Source of the DNA: Sporichthyaceae bacterium
GTDB lineage: Bacteria > Actinomycetota > Actinomycetes > JACCUZ01
Length of the DNA stretch: 11,184 bases
Reading direction: 5' to 3'
NCBI GenBank assembly: GCA_013698395.1
Contig: JACCUZ010000346.1
Span: 1-11,184 of the forward strand
Each line of letters opens with the position of its first letter. Position 1 is the first letter of the stretch. Below, in pieces: positions 5,829-11,184 of this stretch. The notes beneath the pieces were generated by a model. The model ran no database searches. It was not told where the DNA came from and was given only the letters and a program-made list of their open reading frames with translations. The translations under genes were made by a program, and so were the position numbers.

Positions 5829-6832
5829 GGGCCGCCGTCATCACTGCACCCGGCCAGGTCGAGGTCGCCTCCGTCCCGGACCCCTCGCCTGGTGTTCGCG
5901 ACGTGGTCGTGTCGGTGGCGGGCTGCGGGATCTGCGGCACGGACCTGCACATCCTCGAGGGGGAGTTCGCCCCGACGCTGCCCGTCGTCCCCGGCCACGA
6001 GTTCGCCGGCGACGTGGTCGCGGTCGGGGGTGAGGTCACCGAGGTCACCGTCGGCGACCGGGTGGCCGTAGACCCCTCGCTCCATTGCGGCGAGTGTTAC
6101 TACTGCCGCCGCGGCCGGGGAAACCTGTGCGAGCGCTGGGCGGCGATCGGGGTCACCACCTCCGGCGGGGCAGCCGACTATGCCGTTGCGCCGGTGGCCA
6201 ACTGCTTCCGACTGCCCGAGGGTCTCGACACCTCCGACGCCGCACTGATCGAGCCGTTGTCGTGCGCCGTGCGCGGTTTCGACGTGCTGCAGCCCGGCAT
6301 GGGAGACCACTACCTCATCTACGGGGCCGGCACCATGGGTCTGATGATGATGGAGCTGGCGAAGCGGGCCGGCGCCGCAAGCGTCAGCATGGTGGACCTC
6401 AACCAGGCGAGGCTGGAGACGGCTCGCCTGCTGGGCTGCTCGGCCACCGTCGCGAGCGCCGACGATCTGGACCGTCCACGTGGCTGGGACATCGTCATCG
6501 ACTGCACCGGAGTCGTCGCTGCCATCGAGGATGGTCTCGCTCACGTCGGGAAGGGGGGAACTTTCCAGCAGTTCGGTGTCTCCGCGGAAGCGGCGGTTGC
6601 TCGGTTCTCGCCGTACCGCGTCTACAACCAGGAGATCAGGATCGTCGGCTCGATGGCGGTCCTGCACAGTTTCGAACGCGCGGGAGAGCTGCTCGCGGCC
6701 GGTTTTCTGCGTCCCGACGTGATGATCAGCGACCGTTTCGACCTCGAGGACTATCCGAAGGCGCTGGACCAGTTCAAGGCCGGCGTGGGTCGCAAGGTCC
6801 AGGTTCAGCCCACCGCCCGGCTCGTCGGCTGA
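5825..6832 (+). CDS. Zinc-dependent medium-chain polyol dehydrogenase (first of two)
   Basis: A 335-residue NAD-dependent alcohol dehydrogenase of the sorbitol/threonine dehydrogenase class, expected to oxidise the imported polyol to a ketose. Seen: catalytic-zinc residues Cys37, His58 and Glu59 in GCGICGTDLHILEG and PGHEFAGDVVAVG, with Glu143 in LIEPLSCAVRG. The structural-zinc set is Cys88, Cys91, Cys94 and Cys102. The Rossmann motif GAGTMG is at 167-172, with Asp191 at the end of the second strand favouring NAD over NADP. The start is GTG 5825, overlapping the permease stop by four bases. The upstream Shine-Dalgarno is weak (TGGGGG), so expression is probably coupled. Substrate assignment (D-sorbitol, D-mannitol or D-arabitol) is inference from the operon. 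Confidence 0.88.
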   Translation: MRAAVITAPGQVEVASVPDPSPGVRDVVVSVAGCGICGTDLHILEGEFAPTLPVVPGHEFAGDVVAVGGEVTEVTVGDRVAVDPSLHCGECYYCRRGRGNLCERWAAIGVTTSGGAADYAVAPVANCFRLPEGLDTSDAALIEPLSCAVRGFDVLQPGMGDHYLIYGAGTMGLMMMELAKRAGAASVSMVDLNQARLETARLLGCSATVASADDLDRPRGWDIVIDCTGVVAAIEDGLAHVGKGGTFQQFGVSAEAAVARFSPYRVYNQEIRIVGSMAVLHSFERAGELLAAGFLRPDVMISDRFDLEDYPKALDQFKAGVGRKVQVQPTARLVG

Positions 6833-6859
6833 TCCGCGCGCAGCAGCAGCAGGGAGTGG

Positions 6860-7876
6860 ATGATGCGGGCTGCGGTGCTGAGGGCGCAGGGTGAGCTCGT
6901 CGTCGAGCAACGACCGCGACCGGTGCCTGGCCCCGGTGAGGTGCTGGTGCAGGTGCGCTCGGTCGGCATCTGTGGCTCCGACACCCACTACTACGAGCAC
7001 GGGCGCATCGGGCGGTTCGTCGTCGAGTCGCCGATGGTGCTCGGCCATGAGTCGGCCGGTGTCGTCACGGCCGTCGGTGACGGAGTTGCCGGCGACCGGG
7101 TCGGACAACGGGTCTCGATCGAGCCGGGCGTGCCGGACGGCACGTGCGTGCACTGTCTCGCCGGGCGCTACAACCTCTGCCCCGGGATGCGGTTCTTCGC
7201 GACCCCACCGATCGACGGCGCCCTGGCCGAGTACGTCGTGGTGCACGAGGCCTTCGCCCATCCAGTGCCCGACGCCATGACGGACGACACGGCGGCGCTG
7301 CTCGAACCCCTGTCCGTCGGGGTCTGGGCCAGTCAGAAGGCGCGCGTGACCGCGGGCTCACGGGTCCTCGTGACGGGGGCCGGGCCGATCGGCCTGGTCG
7401 CCCTGCAGTGCGCGCTTGCGTTCGGCGCCACCGAGGTCGTGGTCTCTGACGTCAACCCGCGGCGGCTCGAGCTGGCCACGGCGCTCGGGGCGACCCGGGT
7501 GGTCGACGCCGCCCGTGAACAGCTGACCGACCCCGGCATCGTCGCCGACGTCCTGATCGAGTGCTCGGGCAACGCCCGCGCCACCCTCGGCGGGCTCGCG
7601 GCGCTCGACCGCGCGGGGCGCGCCGTCCTGGTCGGCATGGGTTCCGACGAGCTGTCCCTGCCGGTCCCGCTGGTGCAGGAGCGCGAGCTGGAGCTGACCG
7701 GGACCTTCCGGTACGCCAACACCTGGCCGACGGCCATCGCTCTGGTGAGCAGCGGGCGGGTGGACCTCGACCGGCTCGTCACCGCGACGTACACGTTGGA
7801 TCGCTCGGAGGACGCGCTGACCGCCGGCCACCGGGACGCCGAGACGGTCAAGGTCGTCGTACATCCCCAGGAGTGA
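6860..7876 (+). CDS. Zinc-dependent sorbitol/xylitol-type dehydrogenase (second of two)
   Basis: A 338-residue medium-chain dehydrogenase close to L-iditol 2-dehydrogenase (sorbitol dehydrogenase) and xylitol dehydrogenase. Seen: GICGSDTHYYEHGRIG with Cys38, GHESAGVV with His63-Glu64, and LLEPLSVGVW with Glu149. The Rossmann motif GAGPIG is at 173-178, with Asp197 favouring NAD. The HYYEHGRIG signature is typical of sorbitol dehydrogenases. Odd: the structural-zinc lobe reads VPDGTCVHCLAGRYNLC, so the usual first Cys is Asp93 while Cys96, Cys99 and Cys107 remain. The start is ATG 6860 or the adjacent ATG 6863, with AGGGAG (6851-6856) upstream giving better spacing to the second. It lies 27 bases after the first dehydrogenase and is probably the last operon gene. 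Confidence 0.9.
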   Translation: MMRAAVLRAQGELVVEQRPRPVPGPGEVLVQVRSVGICGSDTHYYEHGRIGRFVVESPMVLGHESAGVVTAVGDGVAGDRVGQRVSIEPGVPDGTCVHCLAGRYNLCPGMRFFATPPIDGALAEYVVVHEAFAHPVPDAMTDDTAALLEPLSVGVWASQKARVTAGSRVLVTGAGPIGLVALQCALAFGATEVVVSDVNPRRLELATALGATRVVDAAREQLTDPGIVADVLIECSGNARATLGGLAALDRAGRAVLVGMGSDELSLPVPLVQERELELTGTFRYANTWPTAIALVSSGRVDLDRLVTATYTLDRSEDALTAGHRDAETVKVVVHPQE

Positions 7877-8107
7877 CGTTGAGCGCGCCGAAGACACGTC
7901 GGTGTCGCTGGCTCGGGGTGATCTCTACAAGCTGGTGCGTCGTCTCACGTCGGGTCGCGAGAGCCGGACAACGGCCGACACATCCCGGAGCCCAGTCACC
8001 CAGCCAGGGGCGCGCTTGACCTGCTGTTCTTGTGCCTAGAACGCATCGGGCCGAACTTGCTGATACTGCGGCCATGGTTCTTTCACCGGGCGGTCGCCGT
8101 GGTGCTG
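7877..8107. other. Intergenic stretch, no supported gene
   Basis: No convincing gene is seen in these 231 bases. Two short frames leave the end of the dehydrogenase gene: one from GTG 7873 (48 codons) and one in the +2 frame ending at TAG 8037-8039. Neither matches a family I recognise. The second has a fairly protein-like composition (DVERAEDTSVSLARGDLYKL) and could be a relic. No clear Rho-independent terminator was found, only a short GCCG/CGGC stem around 7962-7975. Confidence 0.5.
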
Positions 8108-8641
8108 TCATGGGGTCTCTTGGCTCCTCGCTGCTAGTTCTGCTGTGCCGTCGCCGGTCAGGCGTGGCAGCGAAGCGGTCCGTCCTGTCATCAGCAGCAG
8201 GATGGCGTCAATGGGGCCTGCCACGTCTGCGCCCCCTCACCAGCGGACCAGTCGATGTCGGTCGCGGTGAGTCGGAGGCCGCGCAGTCGCCTTCTCGCCC
8301 GGAACGGCCAGCCATCCTCCAGACCCTTGGGGCCCCAGTCCGCGCAGCCTCGAGCGGCATCTCGTGGCGAAGCTCGAGGGGTATCGCGATGCCTTGTCCG
8401 TGCACCAGGATGTCAAAGAGGATGTTCTGATAGCTCGTCACGACCGAGAGCCTCCGCGATCCCGCGAAGACCCGGAGCTCCCGATCTGAGCCACCGGACG
8501 CCGCGCGTGACGCACCGCGACGTCGTGGTTCAAGCGGTGGAAACTGCCCCTAGCGCGAACACCATCGCCAAGCATGGAGATGAGGCTGGGGACCTGCGGT
8601 GTCATGGCGAGGTGGGCGGCGACGTCTCGCACACGCCACCC
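8108..8641 (-). pseudogene. Broken mycothiol-dependent maleylpyruvate isomerase family gene
   Basis: The minus strand reads as one actinobacterial maleylpyruvate-isomerase-family (DinB-like, mycothiol-dependent) protein only if frames are switched. From 8641: GWRVRDVAAHLAMTPQVP, GVRARGSFHRLNHDVAVRHA and RRPVAQI. A shift near 8475-8488 leads to ELRVFAGSRRLSVV and SYQNILFDILVHGQGIAIPL. A shift near 8305-8315 leads to FRARRRLRGLRLTATDIDWS. A shift near 8225-8236 leads to GPIDAILLLMTGRTASLPRL and TGDGTAELAARS, with a stop at 8108-8110. The conserved SYQN-VHGQ-IAIPL block holds a metal-ligand region of the family. The first ~30 residues, normally up to the GW(R/T)VRDVAAH motif, are missing because the sequence switches at 8641-8645 to a transposase remnant. 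It is non-functional as it stands. Confidence 0.8.
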
Positions 8642-8874
8642 CCCGGTAGGAACACCTACCTGGCCTCGCAGTACGCCCGCATCGCCGGACGGCGCGGGTC
8701 CGGGCGGGCGGCCATGGCGGTGGCGCACTCGCTGCTGGTGATCGCCTACCACGTCCTGGACCGCGGTGAGCCCTACCGCGAGCTCGGCCCGGACTAGCTG
8801 ACCCGCCGGCACAGCAGCGCCGCCCACGTGCGGCGCCTGTTCTGCCAGCTCGAGCAGCTCGGGCAGCTCGGTGA
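8642..8874 (+). mobile_element. IS110-family transposase C-terminal remnant
   Basis: From 8645 the plus strand encodes GRNTYLASQYARIAGRRG, then RAAMAVAHSLLVIAYHVL and DRGEPYRELGPD. This is the conserved C-terminal end of IS110-family (DEDD/transposase_20) transposases. A TAG at 8795-8797 interrupts it, and the same frame then continues with LTRRHSSAAHVRRLFCQLEQLG, the family's usual last segment. The catalytic N-terminal part and most of the helix-hairpin region are absent. The remnant lies exactly against the truncation of the isomerase-family gene, so insertion followed by deletion probably destroyed both. It is inactive. Confidence 0.8.
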
Positions 8875-8877
8875 TCC

Positions 8878-9108
8878 TCACCGGGCTTCGCCCGGTGCGG
8901 CCGCCTGTCCTCGGACGGTCGGTCCCTGCGGTGGCGGGACCGCGGACTTGGGTCGATGCCATCGACGGCGCCATGGGACCAGCACGAGCAGCAGAACGAG
9001 CACGAGCAGCAGGACGAGCACGAGCAGCACGAGCAGCACGACCAGCACGACCAGCACGATCAACACGGCGAACAGCGGCGGCGCCTGCCCCGGGTGAATA
9101 AAGGGCAT
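8878..9108 (-). CDS. Doubtful 76-aa small hydrophobic protein
   Basis: An open frame from ATG 9108 would give a short N-terminus (MPFIHPGQAPPLF), an approximately 30-residue almost pure Leu/Val stretch long enough to cross a membrane, then basic PWRRRWHR and a hydrophilic Pro-rich tail. The membrane-like part is exactly the low-complexity repeat, whose periodicity produces Leu/Val by chance on this strand. There is no good Shine-Dalgarno upstream. I recognise no family. A real small membrane protein divergent from the Fic gene cannot be excluded. Confidence 0.25.
   Translation of the reverse strand: MPFIHPGQAPPLFAVLIVLVVLVVLLVLLVLVLLLVLVLLLVLVPWRRRWHRPKSAVPPPQGPTVRGQAAAPGEAR
8879..8897. repeat. 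Perfect 8-bp hairpin with TTC loop
   Basis: CACCGGGC (8879-8886) and GCCCGGTG (8890-8897) are perfectly complementary around a TTC loop. It follows the IS110 remnant directly. A second hairpin, CGGTCCC/GGGACCG (8920-8926/8936-8942, 9-base loop), is 22 bases further on. Neither has a T-tract. They may be T-less actinobacterial terminators or part of the element's end. Confidence 0.5.
8980..9066. repeat. Low-complexity 9-bp-periodic repeat (GAGCAGCAC type)
   Basis: Eighty-seven bases are made of variants of CAGCACGAG, GAGCAGCAC and GACCAGCAC. Two 18-base units (about 8986-9021) are followed by 9-base units ending in GATCAACAC. The strict 3-base periodicity gives Leu/Val runs on the minus strand and Arg/Ala runs on the plus strand. 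A related 9-base triplication (CAGCTCGAG, CAGCTCGGG, CAGCTCGGT) lies at about 8847-8873, inside the transposase tail. Confidence 0.75.
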
Positions 9109-9146
9109 GGATCTTCACTCAGACCTGAATAAGGGCTACGATTCTT
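9095..9146 (+). promoter_or_regulatory. Promoter and operator-like direct repeats of the Fic gene (leaderless start)
   Basis: TTCACT (9114-9119) and TACGAT (9137-9142) are separated by 17 bases, each matching the sigma-70-type consensus at 4 of 6 positions. Transcription would start around 9149-9150, at the GTG itself, and no Shine-Dalgarno exists upstream, so the mRNA is probably leaderless. Two direct repeats overlap this promoter: TGAATAAAGGGC-ATGGATCTT (9095-9115) and TGAATAAGGGC-TACGATTCTT (9126-9146), 31 bases apart (three helical turns). An imperfect dyad centred at 9123/9124 (TCAG-AC-CTGA) lies in the promoter spacer. These fit an autoregulator binding site. Confidence 0.5.
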
Positions 9147-9149
9147 GCC

Positions 9150-10709
9150 GTGACGGGTGGGCCAGGATCGTTAAGGGCCAAGAATCTGCCGCCGTCCGAC
9201 CCGTACGGGCAGCTGCGACGGGCCGGCGAACTCGGTGCGTCCTACTCGCAACTCAGCATCCTGGCGAAGCGAGGCGCGGCGGTGCGCTTGGCACCGGCTC
9301 TCTACGTTGTGGGGGCCACCCTGCCGTCGGAGCAGGTAGTCCGGCACCACGTCCTGTCGATCATCTCTGGCGTCTGGCCCGGTGGGGTCCTCTGCGCCCG
9401 TACTGCATTCGCCGGTGGGATGCCGATCGACGGCAAGCTCTTCGTCAGTCCGGCCGACTCCTCGCAGCGCCGCCAACCGATGACGCTCCCTGGTCTGACC
9501 ATCGTGTTGGTCGAGGGACCACCCAACCTGCCGGGAGACATGACCATGCCCGGGGGGCTATTCCTCTCGGGCACTGCTCGCGGCTTGGTAGAGAACGCCA
9601 GCGTTCGTGGTCGGCCAGCCATGTGGCGGGCTGGAACCGCCGCAGTCGAGGACAAGATCGACGAGCTCGCGCGCACCGGCGGAGCTGGCCGCATCCAGGC
9701 TGTGCTCGACCAACTGGACGTCATCACCGGGTCCTTCGACCCGGCACCTGTAGCGCTCGTCCGGAGCCGTCTGGCAGCGGTGCTGGGTTCGTTCTCATCA
9801 TCGATCGGGGTGCCAGAGTCGGCCCGTCTGGCTGCTCGCCTATCAGGCGTTCCGTTCGACGCACATCGCATCGCGATGTTGACGGACCTTGTAACGACGC
9901 TGGAGAACACGCCACCGCGTCCACGTCACTTGTCCCCACCAATCAGCCGTTGGGAATGGCTGCCGTTCTTTGAGGCGTACTTCTCAAACTTCATCGAAGG
10001 GACCGAGTTCGGAGTCGAAGAAGCCCGCCTCATCGCCGTGGAAGGTGTTGTCCCCGTGGCACGCCCCGCGGACGCGTACGACGTGGCTGCGACCTACCAC
10101 CTCGCCATCGACCCGGTCGGTCGAGGGCGTGTGCCCCACTCCGGCACGGAACTGGTGGAACTCCTTCGAGAACGTCACGCCACGCTCATGGCCGCACGAC
10201 CCGACAAGACGCCCGGCGAGCTCAAGACGGTGCCGAACTTCGCGGGCGGCTATCAGTTCGTCCAACCCGAACTAGTGGTCGGAACCCTGAAGCGAGGATT
10301 CGAGGAGGTCGGGCGCTTAGTCGATCCATTCGCGCGGGCGTTGGCCACCATGGTCTTGGTGACCGAGTGTCACCCGTTCCTAGATGGAAATGGCCGAGTC
10401 GCCCGCCTGGCGCTGAACGCGGAACTGTCGGCGGCTGGGCAAGTGCGCATTTGCATCCCCACAGTGTTCCGCCCGGAGTACCTCAGCGCCCTAGTGGGCT
10501 ACTCCGGCGGAGCCGGCCAGGGACAGTCGCTAATCTCGGTGTTGACGTACGCACACAGGTGGACCGCCGAGATCGACTGGTCGAGTTTCGGTGGCGCCAA
10601 CCAACAGGTCGCGGCAAGCAACGGGTATCTCGACCCAGATGTGGCTAGCCGTACTGGGCAGAGGCTGCTGCTGCCCAGCGGTCTGCCGATGGATGCGTCG
10701 AACGACTAA
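9150..10709 (+). CDS. Fic AMP-transferase fused to an AbiEi-like antitoxin half
   Basis: A 519-residue intact protein. Residues ~17-60 (LRRAGELGASYSQLSILAKR, then GAAVRLAPALYVV) form a winged-helix segment like the N-terminus of AbiEi antitoxins. The following part resembles the rest of such proteins: CARTAFAGG, LFVSPADSSQRRQP, a GTARGLVENA segment like their 'SPxRTLVD' box, and VEDKIDELA, to about residue 200. The C-terminal half is a Fic domain with a full catalytic motif HPFLDGNGRVAR at 408-419 (His408, Asp412, Asn414, Arg416). An inhibitory S-x-x-x-E-G motif, SNFIEG, lies at 279-284, upstream of the core, which indicates a class II, self-inhibited AMP-transferase. It should transfer AMP from ATP to a hydroxyl of a target protein. 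The start is GTG 9150, seven bases after the -10. No partner gene is adjacent. The AbiEi assignment is by pattern only and less certain than Fic. Confidence 0.88.
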   Translation: MTGGPGSLRAKNLPPSDPYGQLRRAGELGASYSQLSILAKRGAAVRLAPALYVVGATLPSEQVVRHHVLSIISGVWPGGVLCARTAFAGGMPIDGKLFVSPADSSQRRQPMTLPGLTIVLVEGPPNLPGDMTMPGGLFLSGTARGLVENASVRGRPAMWRAGTAAVEDKIDELARTGGAGRIQAVLDQLDVITGSFDPAPVALVRSRLAAVLGSFSSSIGVPESARLAARLSGVPFDAHRIAMLTDLVTTLENTPPRPRHLSPPISRWEWLPFFEAYFSNFIEGTEFGVEEARLIAVEGVVPVARPADAYDVAATYHLAIDPVGRGRVPHSGTELVELLRERHATLMAARPDKTPGELKTVPNFAGGYQFVQPELVVGTLKRGFEEVGRLVDPFARALATMVLVTECHPFLDGNGRVARLALNAELSAAGQVRICIPTVFRPEYLSALVGYSGGAGQGQSLISVLTYAHRWTAEIDWSSFGGANQQVAASNGYLDPDVASRTGQRLLLPSGLPMDASND

Positions 10710-10966
10710 CTGAACTTCGGATCCGGCGAGCCGGAGGTGTCGCTGTTTCCAGACGCCAGTCCCCCAGGAGACAAGGCTCCGCACTGCTCTCACAGATAGG
10801 GCAGAAACCCCCGGCCATTTGCGACATTGCCCGAACGACGTGTAAGCCGAGTAGCCGCCTGACCTGCGGGTTTGCGTGCACGAGCGCATCAGCCCGGTCT
10901 CGCTGACACGGGATTCTCGATCCGAGATCGGGGAGGCGCGCCACCACAGCATGCACGGAAGTGGCG
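10710..10966. other. Non-coding stretch after the Fic gene
   Basis: I see no supportable gene. A small hairpin, TCCGG/CCGGA (10722-10726/10731-10735), lies 13 bases after the Fic stop and may help termination, though it has no T-tract. TGACCTGCGGG (10860-10870) is an inverted near-copy of the ACCGCAGGTCA motif found near the left-edge tRNA-like copies. TCTCG-ATC-CGAGA (10915-10927) is another short hairpin. Long open frames on the minus strand here match nothing I know. Confidence 0.45.
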
Positions 10967-11044
10967 TTCGGTCAGCCGCTCGAGCGGGTGCACGGGGCTG
11001 GGGCCGAACAGCAGCGGGTAGCGTGGGAAGTCGTCGATCGACAT
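10967..11044 (-). pseudogene. acdS: 5' fragment of an ACC deaminase gene
   Basis: ATG 11044, preceded by a good GGGGAGGA ribosome-binding site, starts MSIDDFPRYPLLFGPSPVHP then LERLTE. This is the conserved N-terminus of 1-aminocyclopropane-1-carboxylate deaminase, the PLP enzyme that converts ACC to 2-oxobutanoate and ammonia. The next expected residues (HLGG, then the KREDCNSG lysine block) are absent. After about codon 26 the frame runs into unrelated sequence and stops at 10889. More than 90 percent of the gene, including the PLP lysine, is missing, so it is a truncated relic. D-cysteine desulfhydrase relatives share this N-terminus less well. Confidence 0.75.
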
Positions 11045-11065
11045 GTCAGTTCCTCCCCGTACGCC

Positions 11066-11184
11066 TCAGGGCCGAGCCTCGCGACCGTTCGCGTGTCCGT
11101 TGCCGACTGGTTGATCATTGGTGATCGCGACGCCGAGGCGCAGACGCTCTTTCAGGGTCCCAATAACCGATCTCGGTCCCGCTC
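11066..11184 (-). CDS. Partial minus-strand CDS, 3' end only, unknown product
   Basis: An open frame enters from the right edge and ends at TGA 11068-11066, reading SVIGTLKERLRLGVAITNDQ followed by PVGNGHANGREARP. It would end 21 bases before the acdS start, a normal operon spacing, and its codons are GC-rich at the third position. The fragment is too short to assign. A regulator or metabolic enzyme cotranscribed with acdS would fit the position. The C-terminal tail looks flexible and poorly conserved. Confidence 0.45.
   Translation of the reverse strand, partial: AGPRSVIGTLKERLRLGVAITNDQPVGNGHANGREARP

Noticed and set aside
8438..9118. 226-codon minus-strand frame read as one gene
   Set aside because: Only its last part matches the maleylpyruvate isomerase family. 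The first part is antisense to the IS110 remnant and to the repeat, and the frame breaks before the conserved SYQN block.
10530..10956. Two overlapping minus-strand frames, one with a CPIC motif
   Set aside because: They overlap the 3' end of the Fic gene, have no ribosome-binding site or recognisable family, and a lone CPIC...C pattern is not enough for a zinc-finger call.
1..11184. CRISPR array, riboswitch or rRNA
   Set aside because: No regularly spaced repeats with unique spacers, no recognisable riboswitch consensus and no rRNA segments were seen on either strand.

Overview
The window looks like chromosomal DNA from a high-GC actinobacterium. GC is high throughout, GTG starts are frequent, and the gene families (SmoE-type lipoprotein with a poly-Gly linker, SorC regulator, mycothiol-dependent maleylpyruvate isomerase family, AbiEi-like domains) are typical of Actinomycetota. 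The genus cannot be fixed from this sequence.

Left edge (1-450): two diverged tRNA-Thr(UGU)-like sequences lie in a 239-bp tandem duplication. Three 11-bp-spaced TTGCTAACA-type repeats sit between them. The arrangement resembles an attachment-site scar of tRNA-targeting tyrosine-integrase elements. No integrase gene is in view.

Catabolic block (493-7876): a minus-strand SorC-family sugar-responsive regulator is followed by an APH-fold kinase. Divergent from them is a plus-strand operon with a SmoE-like polyol-binding lipoprotein, SmoF-like and SmoG-like permeases, and two zinc-dependent medium-chain polyol dehydrogenases. The genes are tightly packed, with two 4-bp stop/start overlaps. The divergent region holds a promoter-like TTGACA/TTACAT pair and a strong inverted-repeat operator. 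The simplest reading is inducible uptake of a hexitol or pentitol (sorbitol, mannitol, arabitol or xylitol) and oxidation to ketoses. No transporter ATPase is encoded here, so one shared with other importers is presumably used. The APH-like kinase could phosphorylate a product or be unrelated.

Scarred region (7877-9149): a maleylpyruvate-isomerase-family gene on the minus strand is broken by at least three frameshifts and cut off at its 5' end. The cut abuts a plus-strand remnant of an IS110-family transposase C-terminus, which itself has an in-frame stop. Next come hairpins, a low-complexity 9-bp-periodic repeat and a doubtful small hydrophobic reading frame.

Fic module (9095-10709): an intact 519-codon gene fuses an AbiEi-like antitoxin half (winged helix plus the following domain) to a complete Fic AMP-transferase domain with an inhibitory S-x-x-x-E-G motif. 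It appears to be transcribed as a leaderless mRNA from a promoter embedded in 31-bp-spaced direct repeats. This is the best candidate for an unusual system in the window.

Right edge (10710-11184): a non-coding stretch, then the first ~26 codons of an ACC-deaminase gene on the minus strand, broken off, and upstream of it the 3' end of another minus-strand gene. The Fic gene therefore lies between two decayed chromosomal genes, as expected for an accessory insertion in a recombination-prone locus.
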